Part shown: piece after piece, positions 30,747 to 39,956 of the stretch
How the letters are laid out: the number at the start of each line of letters is the position of its first letter
Position numbering within the stretch: the first letter of the stretch is position 1
Origin: Nonomuraea glycinis
Lineage (GTDB): Bacteria > Actinomycetota > Actinomycetes > Streptosporangiales > Streptosporangiaceae
DNA: 64,000 nucleotides
Reading direction: 5' to 3'
Assembly: GCF_014646515.1 (NCBI RefSeq)
Contig: NZ_BMNK01000002.1
Span: 1 to 64,000, forward strand
Notes under the pieces: model-generated
The model's input: only the letters and a program-made list of their open reading frames with translations
Database searches by the model: none
Told to the model about the DNA's origin: nothing
Program-made: the position numbers and the translations under genes

Positions 30747-32096
30747 TCATTGGCTCAGTTCGTCCAGCCAGCGTTGCGCGGTGGCGCGTACGTTGGGATC
30801 TGAATCGTGGAGCGCCTGGCGGCCTGTCTCGGCGCAGTGCCGGGCGTCGTGTTTCCACCACTGCAGGGACAAGATTGCAAGACGGCGAGTAGCAGAGTCG
30901 GGATCGTTGACGACGACCGCGGTGAGACAAGGGATGACCTGCCGACCTACAACGGCGCCGAGGGCGCGTTCACCGAGGACACAGACGGAATGGCGACGGA
31001 CCACAGGGTGTGGCGAGCGCAGAGCGTCGATCGCGGTCCCGACTTCCTCGGCCCGGATCGTGCAATAGCTCGATCCCGGGCTCAGCCGCTCGGAAACGGC
31101 TTCACTCAGCTCTACGTGGTCCGTCAGGAACCTCTCCAGCGGGCTGTAGTCGAGGAGAGGTGGCGATGTCGCCTGATCGCGAAATGACGAATACGGCGCT
31201 GACACTGCGGCGACCACTACCTCGCTGGGAAGGTCGGGGGCGACCAGTACGATGTCCAGCCGGTCTAGGCGCGACAGGGCAGCCGCGACCCAGTTCTGGT
31301 CTGCGCCAGTGGTGCGCCTCAGTGCGTGGGTAAGTGCCTCGATCACCTCGTCGGAGGCGTAGCCGATGTCAGCGAGCAGCTTCGCTGCCCTCCACCGGTC
31401 CGGGCCTTGGATCAACAGGTCGGTCAGAACCGGGAGCGCGACAGGGCCGAGGTCGCGCAGCCTCCTCTCTGCATTCTCCGGACCAATTAGGCCGCCCCCA
31501 TCGCTGAGCGCTCGGGCGTAGTGGACGGCACGGTCCGCTGGTTCCTTAGCCTCCAGTTCGGTGGTCACGGCTGCCGCCTGGTCGTAGCCGGGAAATAGAC
31601 GCTGCAGCTCGCGCTCGCCCAGGATGCGGCGCAGGAGCTGTTCCTCCTCATCGTCGTCGGTCAGTAGCACCACCACGAACTGCCGGTCGGTCGCCCCAGC
31701 TGCGAGCAACTGTTTGCGGGCGCGTGTGCACACCCGGGTGAGGACCATCAGGTACCTGGCGAAGGTCCGTTCCCAATGCCGTGTCGAGCTTCGACCGGCC
31801 TCGTCGGTCAGCGTCTGCTCCCACTGCCTCCAGCGGCCTTCCGGCAACCATTCAAACCACTGGGTGTCCCAATCAGGCACGCTCCAGAGCAGATCTTCAT
31901 CCCTGGCCACCTCCTCCTCAGAGACGGCGCCCAGCATCGGCAGCCCGATCACACCATCGGTTTCGGCATAGATCTCGGCCAGCCCAGCCGCATACAGCCG
32001 ATCACCCGCGGAGGCGCGCTCAGCCACCTTCACGACGACGCCTGCCACCAGTTCGTCCTCAAACGCCGCCCAATCCAAGCCCGCCACCATCCTCAT
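30747..32096 (-). CDS. DUF4303-like / HEAT-repeat protein
   Basis: A 449-residue soluble protein. The N-terminal 190 residues resemble DUF4303-type proteins (ASAGDRLYAAGLAEIYAETDGVIGLPML, then the acidic LLTDDDEEEQLLRRI). The C-terminal half is HEAT-like helical repeats (LPVLTDLLIQGPDRWRAAKLLADIGYASDEVIEALTHAL; HPVVRRHSVCVLGERALG; NVRATAQRWLDEL). HEAT arrays bind proteins, so a scaffold or immunity role is possible. No operon partner is obvious. Confidence 0.6.
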   Translation of the reverse strand: MRMVAGLDWAAFEDELVAGVVVKVAERASAGDRLYAAGLAEIYAETDGVIGLPMLGAVSEEEVARDEDLLWSVPDWDTQWFEWLPEGRWRQWEQTLTDEAGRSSTRHWERTFARYLMVLTRVCTRARKQLLAAGATDRQFVVVLLTDDDEEEQLLRRILGERELQRLFPGYDQAAAVTTELEAKEPADRAVHYARALSDGGGLIGPENAERRLRDLGPVALPVLTDLLIQGPDRWRAAKLLADIGYASDEVIEALTHALRRTTGADQNWVAAALSRLDRLDIVLVAPDLPSEVVVAAVSAPYSSFRDQATSPPLLDYSPLERFLTDHVELSEAVSERLSPGSSYCTIRAEEVGTAIDALRSPHPVVRRHSVCVLGERALGAVVGRQVIPCLTAVVVNDPDSATRRLAILSLQWWKHDARHCAETGRQALHDSDPNVRATAQRWLDELSQ

Positions 32097-32246
32097 GCTC
32101 TCGCCGCAGCCTGCAGATCAGGCATCCACAAACCGTGCCGCACAAGCTAGGCCATCTTTGAGAATGCCGCCGAAAACGATGCGGTGCACCTTGAGGATTG
32201 TGCTTGTGGACAGGCCCTTGTCCGTGCTGCCCCCGTCCAGGTGCCA

Positions 32247-33095
32247 TCAAGGCGATAGGGGATCAGAACCAGCCTTCTTGCGTGAGAGGAGCAATCGGCG
32301 GGCGTCGCGATCTAGGCTGATGATGGTCACCTTGACGCGGTCGCCGACCTGAACGACCTGTTCCGGGGTCTCGACAGGCATGGAGACGAGCTCATCCAAG
32401 GGCACCAGGCCCTCGATGCCTTCTACGACTCTGACGAAGACTCCGAACGGGACGAGCTTGGTTACGGTTCCGCAGAACTCTTGTCCCTCGCGAGCCGCGT
32501 CGGCGAACCTCTGGAAAGGATCAGGCTGAAGTGCGCGAAGGGAGAGCCTGGCTTCGCCGTGTGTGGTATCAAAGCAGAGAACGGAGCAGGTGACCCGCTG
32601 TCCTACCTCGACGACCTCAGAGACCTCATCGAAATGTCGCCAGGACAGCTGAGGGATCGAGATGAAACCTACTCCTGGATAGACGGGATGCGGCGGCCCA
32701 TCATCCAGCGCCACGAACACACCAAAGCGCTGCACCTCTGCCACTTTGCCGCTGAGTACCTCGCCAGGGCGGAGTCCTTTCAGGAATGCCCAGAGTTCGG
32801 GATTCTCGGTCGCGGCCAGAGACAGGCCGATCCTTCCCCGTTCCTCATCGACATCGATCACTTCGGCGGTGACGCGCCGGCCGACCTGTATGACCCCGTC
32901 CGGCAGACGACACCAGGAGACGTCCAAAGGCCCGATGTCCGCCGAGGCCAGACTCAGCCGCCCGTCGAGCCTCACCGCGGCCCCGTGAGGACGTCCCACC
33001 TGCGTGATCGTCCCCGAGACGATGTCGCCGACCCGAACCGCCCTCAAGATCTCCACTATGTCTTGATCGTTCGTCGGTCTGGCCACACTGCTCAC
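32247..33095 (-). CDS. Triple S1-domain RNA-binding protein
   Basis: A 282-residue protein made of three S1-like OB folds: residues 22-92 (VGDIVSGTITQVGRPHGAAVRLDG), 108-186 (PGEVLSGKVAEVQRFGVFVALDDG) and 200-272 (EGQEFCGTVTKLVPFGVFVRVVEGIEGLVPLDEL). It is much shorter than ribosomal protein S1 and lacks other domains. RNA or ribosome binding is likely from the fold; any specific target is unknown. It stands alone between the HEAT-repeat gene and a gene-poor stretch. Confidence 0.8.
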   Translation of the reverse strand: MSSVARPTNDQDIVEILRAVRVGDIVSGTITQVGRPHGAAVRLDGRLSLASADIGPLDVSWCRLPDGVIQVGRRVTAEVIDVDEERGRIGLSLAATENPELWAFLKGLRPGEVLSGKVAEVQRFGVFVALDDGPPHPVYPGVGFISIPQLSWRHFDEVSEVVEVGQRVTCSVLCFDTTHGEARLSLRALQPDPFQRFADAAREGQEFCGTVTKLVPFGVFVRVVEGIEGLVPLDELVSMPVETPEQVVQVGDRVKVTIISLDRDARRLLLSRKKAGSDPLSP

Positions 33096-33858
33096 TTTGT
33101 CATAACCGCACTGATGTCACCCGCCGCAAGTGCCGGGCCATTAGCGCCATTAGAAGGGGTGACGAGGGGTCAACCACGGTCACTCAGGACCGGTCCGCGC
33201 CCAGCTCAGCGCCTCATCAGGCCGTGATCGATGCAGTTCCCAAGCTGATAGCTCGGGAAGATGCTCTTGTGGGAGATCTCTGGGGCGCTATTGATGATCA
33301 CATCGTCCGTGGACGTATCTTTCCAGTCCTGATGATCATGCGGGACCAGTTCGGTGACACGATCCATGACGCTATCGACAGGTTCGCCTCGCGCTACGAG
33401 TACCTCCGGGAGGTGCGGCCCGATGACTTCACGAAGTCTCGCGAGGGGTACGGGCGACGCTTCTACTCCTAGGAGACCGTCGGGGCGTGGCCGGGACCTG
33501 TCCATCAACGAACACCACATCGGCCGCAGGTGCAGCAGTTGCCTGCCCCGCTTCGGCGACCCCAGCACTGTCGAGGATCTCCGTTCCTCGCTCGCCGGGA
33601 TGGACGGCACCTAAAACCGCGCCGAATCCGGCGTCCGCTGCGACCTCGGACACCCCTCCTCGCGGCTGGACGCCTGCTCTATGAACGAGGCGGAACCGCA
33701 TTCGTCCCGGTGCGCCCGTCATCACCTGGGGATGTACTCGACCAGGACGTTCGCCGTACCCGCCCGATCGCTTGGGCATCGATTGGTGACAGCTGTCATG
33801 CCGGACTCGTGACTGCGATGTCTACGCTGCTACCCACTCTGCATACGAAGATCGAAGC
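33096..33858. other. Gene-poor interval
   Basis: About 760 bp that holds one doubtful small frame (33224-33472). A cysteine-containing frame around 33500-33614 (SINEHHIGRRCSSC) may be a gene remnant but matches nothing I recognise. Confidence 0.4.
33224..33472 (+). CDS. Possible small hypothetical protein
   Basis: An 82-residue frame from GTG with a natural-looking composition (REDALVGDLWGAIDDHIVRGRIFPVLMIMRDQFGDTIHDAIDRFASRYEYLREVRP). I recognise no family and no clear ribosome site. It may be a genuine small gene or the tail of a larger lost one. Confidence 0.35.
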   Translation: MIDAVPKLIAREDALVGDLWGAIDDHIVRGRIFPVLMIMRDQFGDTIHDAIDRFASRYEYLREVRPDDFTKSREGYGRRFYS

Positions 33859-34035
33859 ATGACGAACAGCAAGAACCCACCCAACTGGAAGATCGGCATG
33901 TGGCCTGGCATCGCGCTCGGCATGGGGCTGGGTGTCACGCAGCACAACCTCCTTCTCGGCATCGCACTGTCCGTGTGTCTCGGAGTCGCCCTCTCGTACG
34001 CGCTCGCAGCCACCCGCAGGTCCGGAGAAGCGTGA
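33859..34035 (+). CDS. Small two-span membrane protein
   Basis: A 58-residue frame: MTNSKNPPNWKIGMWPGIAL, then GLGVTQHNLLLGIALSVCLGVALSYALAATRRSGEA. It has one or two hydrophobic spans around a short QHN turn and a basic tail, as in small membrane proteins. The upstream site (CGAAG) is weak. Codon use fits a real gene of this genome. Function unknown. Confidence 0.5.
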   Translation: MTNSKNPPNWKIGMWPGIALGMGLGVTQHNLLLGIALSVCLGVALSYALAATRRSGEA

Positions 34036-34122
34036 GAGCGGGCAGCGGGGGCCACGTGCAAGGACGCCTTGGGTGCCGGGCCTGATGTACTGCACCTGAC
34101 CTTTGCCTTACACTCATCGCGC

Positions 34123-34725
34123 ATGCGACTGAAGGCGATCTTCGCGCTGTTCGCTGTCTACGCCGTCACGGCGGCGCCCGCGTTCCTGCCCGGCGAGTGG
34201 AAAGTGATCGTGCAACCCGCTACGGAGGACGCGGTCGAGGTCTACTACCAACCTGTGTCCCCTGTGCTGCTCAGATCGTACGAGGGCATCCGGCCGTTCC
34301 AGCGAGCCCTGGAAGCCGCCGAGCGGCGGGCCAAGGCATTCCCGCACGATCTCGCCCCGCCGTACATCCTGCATGAGCCGTACCGGCTGATCGCCCCTTA
34401 CGTCACCACGCGAGGACGCGAACTGGCCTCACCACTGATCTCAGGAGTGGACTGGCCGGAGGGCGTGACCACCCCTTATGCGGTCATGCCCCAGGTACGG
34501 CCGGCGGAGAACAGCCAGGCCGCGCTGGAAGCGCTGATGGAGATGAAAGGGGGGCCCATCTACGAGCCCCAAGTTATCGGCATGGGAATCCGACCAGAGC
34601 TCAACCAAGTGGTCCTTTCGACGAACGCCTTCGACCAGGACCTACGCCGCAGGCTGGCCAAGCAATATGGCAGGCTCATCGCCATCGAGTGGGATCCCCT
34701 TGCTCGACCCTTGCGGCTCAACTGA
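34123..34725 (+). CDS. Secreted hypothetical protein
   Basis: A 200-residue protein with an N-terminal signal-like segment (MRLKAIFALFAVYAVTAAPAFLP) and a soluble domain (VIVQPATEDAVEVYYQPVSPVLLRSYEGIRPF, then GTxAVMPQVRP-like and NQVVLSTNAFDQDLRRRLAKQYGRLIAIEWDP). No cysteines apart from none in the mature part, and no family is recognised. ATG 34123 is preferred because it starts the signal sequence. Confidence 0.55.
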   Translation: MRLKAIFALFAVYAVTAAPAFLPGEWKVIVQPATEDAVEVYYQPVSPVLLRSYEGIRPFQRALEAAERRAKAFPHDLAPPYILHEPYRLIAPYVTTRGRELASPLISGVDWPEGVTTPYAVMPQVRPAENSQAALEALMEMKGGPIYEPQVIGMGIRPELNQVVLSTNAFDQDLRRRLAKQYGRLIAIEWDPLARPLRLN

Positions 34726-34868
34726 GCTGGCTCGACACCTCAGCGATCAATTTATGGAAAGCCTTGCCCATGTCGAAATTGCTCGTGCTGTGGCCGGATC
34801 GCTCGTCGGCTCGTGGGACTGCATAAAAGCGATGGCTCAGGTGGTCTGTTCTGGGCGATGCTGTGCCG

Positions 34869-35432
34869 ATGTCGTCGTTGCTGAGCGCGGTGGAGTATGA
34901 ACGTACGGCCGCCGTGTTGCGAGGAAGGCGTATCCACAGGGTCGTCTACTACCCCTTGATGGGCGGGAAGGGTGGTTGCGACGTTGAGGAGTGGGACTTC
35001 GGGGCGTGGCACCAGCCCACCATGGGGGTGGAGTTGTTCACCGACGACGGCGGTTGTTTCTCGGCTGTGTGGGGCAGCAGCTTCGACCGCTACGGGCTTG
35101 AGGTCTTCCCTGTGCCGATGACCGCTCAGCTGCGGATGATCGGAGAGCCAGGCGGGTCGGCGGCGGTGGATGTGACCGATCACCCGCGCTGGTCGAGCCT
35201 GGTCGGCAGAGAGCTCACCTGCGTCGATATCGCTTGGTGCCAAGACTCTGAGGGCGGCCTCCGGAGGCCGGACGCGATCAGGTTGTGCTCACTGGAGAAG
35301 GTCGTGTGGATAGCCGCTGCGAGGCCGGCGGAATGGCCGCCGGCCGAGGTTTATCACCTGGGTACCGACGATGTCATGGTCGTCTTCACTGCCGAGTTCG
35401 CGGCCAAGGTGGGCATTCCCTCTGTCGGCTGA
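34869..35432 (+). CDS. Hypothetical protein
   Basis: A 187-residue soluble protein with regular beta-rich segments: RGRRIHRVVYYPLMGGKGGCDVEEWDFGAWHQPTMGVELFTDDGGCFSAVWGSSFDRYGLEVF and VIWIAAARPAEWPPAEVYHLGTDDVMVVF-like ending. The pattern of GVEL-TDDG-FSAVWG recalls small immunity or contact-system proteins, but I cannot assign a family. It starts at ATG 34869 or GTG 34863. Confidence 0.55.
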   Translation: MSSLLSAVEYERTAAVLRGRRIHRVVYYPLMGGKGGCDVEEWDFGAWHQPTMGVELFTDDGGCFSAVWGSSFDRYGLEVFPVPMTAQLRMIGEPGGSAAVDVTDHPRWSSLVGRELTCVDIAWCQDSEGGLRRPDAIRLCSLEKVVWIAAARPAEWPPAEVYHLGTDDVMVVFTAEFAAKVGIPSVG

Positions 35433-35519
35433 CCGGCGGAACCTTCTGGTCGCCCCCTGGGCTTGCTGTTTCGGCATCTTCTGGGGACAGGGTTTCGCCT
35501 GGTGGGTCAGCATCGCGGC

Positions 35520-36518
35520 ATGAACAGTTACGACGTGGTGATCGTTGGTGGTGGGCCGGCCGGTTTGGGTGCGGCGGTGACTCTGGGGCGGGCTCGGCGG
35601 GATGTGCTCGTGGTCGATGCGGGTGCGCCCCGCAACGCACGCGCCGCGCAGGTGAACAGCTACCTCGGGCGCGAGGGCATCGCGCCGTCGGAATTGCTGG
35701 AGATCGGCCGTACCGAGGTCGAGCAGTACGGTGGCAGCGTTCGCAGCGGCACCGTGGTGGCCGTCGACCGGGTCGACGCCGCGACGCTGCGGGTCACGCT
35801 CGCTGACGGGGCGGCGGTGGAGGCGAGGAGGGTGCTCGTCGCCACGGGTGTCGTCGACGAGCTGCCCGCCATCCCCGGTCTCTCCGAGCGTTGGGGCCGG
35901 GACGTGCTGCACTGCGCGTACTGCCACGCTTGGGAGGTGCGGGACAAGGCCGTCGCGCTGATCGCCGCCGGCGCGGCCTCGCTGCACCAGGCGCAGTTGT
36001 GGCGGCAGTGGACCGATCGGGTCACGTTCTTCGCCAACGATGCGGTCGAGCTGGATGACACCGCTCGTGCCGAGCTCACGGCGCGCGGGATCGCTGTGGT
36101 GACCGGCCGGGTCACCGGGGTGGAGGTCACCGATGACGCGCTGAGCGGAATCCGGGTCGGTGACACTGTGATCGGCGCTGACGCCGCCGTCGTGTTCCCG
36201 ATCTCGGCGGCCAGGAGCGGCCTGCTCGTCCAGTTGGGGCTGCAGACTGAGGAGCAGCTGATGGACGACCAGGTCGTCGGCGCCACGCTGGCTGCGGACG
36301 TCATGGGCGCCACCAATGTTCCGGGCGTGTGGGTGGCGGGGAACGTACGGGGGCACCGGGCGCAGGCGATCGACGCGGCCGCTCAGGGCGGGCAGGCCGG
36401 TGCGATGATCAACATCGACCTCGTCTACGAGGACGTGCGCGAGGCGGTCGCGCTGCACCCGTTCACCCCTGAGCTGGAGCGGGAGGTCGCCGAACGGGTG
36501 CTCGGTTTGCCGAAGTAG
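35520..36518 (+). CDS. Thioredoxin-reductase-like NAD(P)/FAD oxidoreductase
   Basis: A 332-residue flavoprotein. FAD motif YDVVIVGGGPAGLGAAVTLGRARRDVLVVDAG at the start, ATG-type strand RRVLVATGVVDELPAIPGL, the redox pair in LHCAYCHAWEVRDKAVALI near residue 142, and the C-terminal FAD motif GVWVAGNVRGHRAQAIDAAAQGGQAG. The CAYC pair replaces the usual CATC of thioredoxin reductase, as in the larger FAD-disulfide reductase subgroup. No thioredoxin gene is adjacent. It precedes a methyltransferase and an XRE-cupin regulator on the same strand. Confidence 0.88.
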   Translation: MNSYDVVIVGGGPAGLGAAVTLGRARRDVLVVDAGAPRNARAAQVNSYLGREGIAPSELLEIGRTEVEQYGGSVRSGTVVAVDRVDAATLRVTLADGAAVEARRVLVATGVVDELPAIPGLSERWGRDVLHCAYCHAWEVRDKAVALIAAGAASLHQAQLWRQWTDRVTFFANDAVELDDTARAELTARGIAVVTGRVTGVEVTDDALSGIRVGDTVIGADAAVVFPISAARSGLLVQLGLQTEEQLMDDQVVGATLAADVMGATNVPGVWVAGNVRGHRAQAIDAAAQGGQAGAMINIDLVYEDVREAVALHPFTPELEREVAERVLGLPK

Positions 36519-36627
36519 CAAGAAGAATTGTCATCGGCGGAAGGGTTCAGGATGCTTGTGCGCGGGGGCGACGACGCGTCCTGCGGCTTGATGGCCACTG
36601 CGGCACAGCATCGGAAAGGACCACCTG

Positions 36628-37281
36628 ATGAGTGGACACGACCACCGGCTCACCGAGGATGAGGCTGCCGCCATGTTCGAACCGCCGAGTTGGGACGAGC
36701 GATACTCCGGGCCGGAGACGGTCTTCAGCGGCAATCCCAATGCGCAGCTCGTCGCCGAGGTGACCGGGCTGACGCCGGGCACGGCACTCGACGTCGGCTG
36801 TGGCGAGGGCGGGGACGTGATCTGGCTGGCCGAGCAGGGCTGGACCGTCACCGGGGCCGACTTCTCCGCCAACGGCCTGGCCCGCGCCGCCCGGCACGCC
36901 GAGCAGGCCGGAGTCGCCGGCCGCGTCGACTGGTGGCAGGTCGACGCCAGAGCCTTCGTTGCGGACGGCCGGACGTACGACCTGGTCACCAGCCACTTCC
37001 TGCACCTGCCGGACGGCGGGATGGTGGACCTGACCCGTCGGCTGGCCGAGGCCGTCGCGCCCGGCGGGCATCTGCTCGTCGTCGGCCACGCGCCGTCGGA
37101 GGTGTTCACCCGCCTGACGGAGAGCCATCGCAAGGCGATGTTCCTCGCCGAGGAGTTGCTGCCGGGCCTGCCGAACGACTTCGAGGCCCTGGCCGTCGAG
37201 CAGCGGCCGCGGACGATGGTTCGCGACGGAGTCACGGTGGACGTGCACGACTCCACGCTGTTCGCCCGGCGTACGTCCTGA
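36628..37281 (+). CDS. Class I SAM-dependent methyltransferase
   Basis: A 217-residue methyltransferase. SAM motif I is TALDVGCGEGGDVIWLAEQGWTVTGADFS near residue 53, and motif post-I/II follows as VDWWQVDARAF and YDLVTSHFLHLP. The substrate is not evident; the pattern is that of small-molecule (tellurite/thiopurine-like) methyltransferases. It lies 11 bp before the XRE-cupin gene and probably forms an operon with it. Confidence 0.88.
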   Translation: MSGHDHRLTEDEAAAMFEPPSWDERYSGPETVFSGNPNAQLVAEVTGLTPGTALDVGCGEGGDVIWLAEQGWTVTGADFSANGLARAARHAEQAGVAGRVDWWQVDARAFVADGRTYDLVTSHFLHLPDGGMVDLTRRLAEAVAPGGHLLVVGHAPSEVFTRLTESHRKAMFLAEELLPGLPNDFEALAVEQRPRTMVRDGVTVDVHDSTLFARRTS

Positions 37282-37291
37282 GGCCCGGACC

Positions 37292-37864
37292 ATGGGGAGT
37301 GCGGCCGGGGATGTCCTGAAATCGGTGGGGTCGCGGCTGCGGGAGCTGCGGCGTCGGCGCGGTATGACCCTGGTCGGTGTCGCCGAGCGGATCGGGGTCA
37401 ACGAGAGCACCCTTTCGCGGCTCGAAGGCGGGATTCGCAAGCCGACCCTGGAGCTGCTGCTGCCCTTGGCGCACGTCTACGCGCTACCGCTCGACGAACT
37501 CGTCGGCGCGCCCCGCACCGGAGATCCCCGGATCCATCTGCGTCCGGTCATCCGCGACGGGGCAACCTATGTGCCGCTCAGCCGCCCCGGCGGGGTCCAG
37601 GCCTACAAGCTGCTGCTCCCACCCTGGTCGGGCACCGAGCCGCAGCCGATGAGCCATGAAGGCTTCTCATGGGTGTACGTGCTGACCGGCAGGCTACGGC
37701 TTGCCCTCGGCGACCGGACCGTCGTCCTCAGGCCGGGAGAGGCCGCCGAGTTCGACACCCACATGCCGCACTCGATGGGTCCCGACGACGACCGCCCCGC
37801 GGAACTGCTGGTGCTCTTCGGGCAGCAAGGCGAGCGGGCTCATCTCAAGGCACGCACCACCTGA
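37292..37864 (+). CDS. XRE family regulator with cupin domain
   Basis: A 190-residue regulator: helix-turn-helix at residues 11-68 (VGSRLRELRRRRGMTLVGVAERIGVNESTLSRLEGGIRKPTLELLLPLAHVY) and a cupin_2 domain at residues 105-180 (SHEGFSWVYVLTGRLRLALGDRTVVLRPGEAAEFDTHMPHSMG). Such proteins sense small ligands through the cupin barrel. It lies directly after the methyltransferase and probably controls that operon. Confidence 0.88.
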   Translation: MGSAAGDVLKSVGSRLRELRRRRGMTLVGVAERIGVNESTLSRLEGGIRKPTLELLLPLAHVYALPLDELVGAPRTGDPRIHLRPVIRDGATYVPLSRPGGVQAYKLLLPPWSGTEPQPMSHEGFSWVYVLTGRLRLALGDRTVVLRPGEAAEFDTHMPHSMGPDDDRPAELLVLFGQQGERAHLKARTT

Positions 37865-37922
37865 GTCAGGGTTGCGGAAGGTCGTGGCCACCGGCTGCGC
37901 GAACTTGTTCGCTGAGGGCACC

Positions 37923-39923
37923 TCACTGTTTGTGCGGCGGTGGGGTGTGGGTGAAGACGGCGATGTCGCGGTCGAAACAGACGATGACGTGGCCGTCTTC
38001 GCTGATGGCCACCTCAGTTACAGGTTTGGGGAAGTGCAGGTCGGGTCCGAGTTGCCTGCGGGTGGCGAGACTCCATACGCGTACCGTCTGATAGCTGGTG
38101 GTCACGGCGAGGGGTTGGTCGTCTACTGTGGCGGCGGCGATCGCTCCGGTGGCTTCGGTGGGAAGTTCGCCGAGGGCGTCGCCTGTGGCCAGGTCCCATA
38201 TTTTCACGGGGTCTGAACTGGTGGCGCTGGAGATGATCGCGGCCGGCCGATCGCCCATGGTGGTGACGGCGAGGTTTCGCACGGATCCGCCGTCCGGATC
38301 GGCGGGGGAGGTAGTGGTCGACCGGTCGGTGGTGAGGTCGAGCACCCTGAGGGTGTCGTCTTGGGTGACGGTCAGGGCGACCGGCCGGCCGTTGAGGGTG
38401 GTGGCGCCGACTCCGCCCGTCCAGCGCCGCCGGCCGGCGGCGGACGCATCGACCTCTTCGCCTGTGTGCAGGCTCCACAGGCGGATCGCTCTGTCGTAGC
38501 TGCCGGTCACGGCCACCGACTGCCCATCGACCTCCACTACGGCAGCCATGCAGATAGCGCCGGTATGTCCGGTGAACGGCCCGCCTGTCTGCGTCCCCGA
38601 GCTGAGATCCCATACTCGGACCGTCTTGTCGAAGCTGCCGGTGACCGCCGCCGGTCGGCCGCCGACAAACGCGGTGGCGACCGCGGTGACCATGTCGGTG
38701 TGACCGGTCAGCGGATCATCGACCTGCTCGCCGGTAGGCAGATCCCACACCCGGAGGGTCGTGTCGTCGCTGCCGGTCACGGCGACAGAACGTCCGTCGA
38801 GCACCGTGGTGGCGACGGCACAGACATAGCCGGTGTGGCGGTTGGTGGACTCATCGACTCGCTGCCCTGACGACAGGTCCCACATCCGTACCGTGTGATC
38901 GTCGCCGGCCGAGACGGCCACCGGGCGCCCGTCCACCACCGTCGTCGCGATCGCCCGAACCTGATCGGTGTGCCCGGTGAGCGGCTTGCCGATCTGCCGG
39001 CGTGACCTCAGATCCCAGATCCGTATATTTCCGTCGATGCCGCCGGAAACAGCCACCGGCCGCCCGTCGAGAACCGTGGTCGCGACCGCCCGCACAAAGC
39101 CGGTGTCGCCGCTGAACGGCTCGCCTATCTGCTCGCGTGACCTCAGGTCCCACAAGCGCAGGGTCCCGTCGTCCTGACCGCTGGAAATCGCCACCGGCCG
39201 CCCGTCCACCACCGTGGTCACAACCAACTGCACGAAGTACGTGTGGCCCCTCAGCGGTTTGCCGGTTCGCCGGCCCGACGTCAGATCCCACACGCGTAAG
39301 GTGCGGTCGTGGCCGCCGGAGATGGCCACCGGGCGCCCGTCCACCACCGTGGTCGCGACCGCTGAGACCCGATCGGTGTGACCTTTGAACGGCTGGCCGA
39401 TCTGCTCGCCAGACCTCAGATCCCACATACGCACGGTTCTGTCCTGACCGCCGGAGATGGCCACCGGCCGGCCGTCCACCACCGTGGTCGCAACCGCTGT
39501 GACCTCGTTGGTGTGATCTCTGAACGGCTCGCCGACTTGCTGACCGGACATCAGATCGCACACTCGTACGATTCCGTTGTTACCACCGGCGAAGACCGCC
39601 ACCGGACGCCCGTCCAGGACCGTGGTCGCCAGCGACTCCGGGTAGTCGTAGGCGGCGTGACCGGTGAACGGCTGACCGATCTGCCGGCCTGATGTCAGGT
39701 CCCACAGGCGTAGGGTCCGATCACGACCACCGGAGACCGCCACCGGCAGCCCGTCCACGACCGCGGTCGCGATCGCCCACGCCCGATCGGTGTGGCCAGT
39801 TCGTTGGACCCCGACCGGCTCGCCGAAGGCCAGGTCACTCGCCGGCCGGCTGGTCCACGCCAAAGTCCACTGGGCATTCTCGGCGAGCGGAATCCGGGCC
39901 GCGCCCGATCGGGAAGAAGACAT
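37923..39923 (-). CDS. WD40 repeat protein, 14 repeats
   Basis: About 666 residues consisting almost wholly of WD40 repeats. I count 14 units of roughly 43 residues with the pattern GHTDxVxAVATTVVDGRPVAISGGxDxTVRxWDLxSGxQ. The first nine are very alike at DNA level; units 11-14 diverge. Fourteen units would make two seven-bladed propellers. No kinase, caspase or HTH domain is attached, as often seen in actinobacterial WD40 proteins. It is a likely protein-interaction scaffold in the cytosol. ATG 39923 or 39932 are possible starts. Confidence 0.85.
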   Translation of the reverse strand: MSSSRSGAARIPLAENAQWTLAWTSRPASDLAFGEPVGVQRTGHTDRAWAIATAVVDGLPVAVSGGRDRTLRLWDLTSGRQIGQPFTGHAAYDYPESLATTVLDGRPVAVFAGGNNGIVRVCDLMSGQQVGEPFRDHTNEVTAVATTVVDGRPVAISGGQDRTVRMWDLRSGEQIGQPFKGHTDRVSAVATTVVDGRPVAISGGHDRTLRVWDLTSGRRTGKPLRGHTYFVQLVVTTVVDGRPVAISSGQDDGTLRLWDLRSREQIGEPFSGDTGFVRAVATTVLDGRPVAVSGGIDGNIRIWDLRSRRQIGKPLTGHTDQVRAIATTVVDGRPVAVSAGDDHTVRMWDLSSGQRVDESTNRHTGYVCAVATTVLDGRSVAVTGSDDTTLRVWDLPTGEQVDDPLTGHTDMVTAVATAFVGGRPAAVTGSFDKTVRVWDLSSGTQTGGPFTGHTGAICMAAVVEVDGQSVAVTGSYDRAIRLWSLHTGEEVDASAAGRRRWTGGVGATTLNGRPVALTVTQDDTLRVLDLTTDRSTTTSPADPDGGSVRNLAVTTMGDRPAAIISSATSSDPVKIWDLATGDALGELPTEATGAIAAATVDDQPLAVTTSYQTVRVWSLATRRQLGPDLHFPKPVTEVAISEDGHVIVCFDRDIAVFTHTPPPHKQ

Positions 39924-39956
39924 GGCGGGCATGTTAGCCGCCGCACCTGACAAAGA

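Noticed and set aside
37923-39923. Regular repeats resembling a CRISPR array
   Set aside because: The period is about 130 bp and the repeats are coding WD40 blades; there is no short repeat with unique spacers, and no cas gene is in the window.
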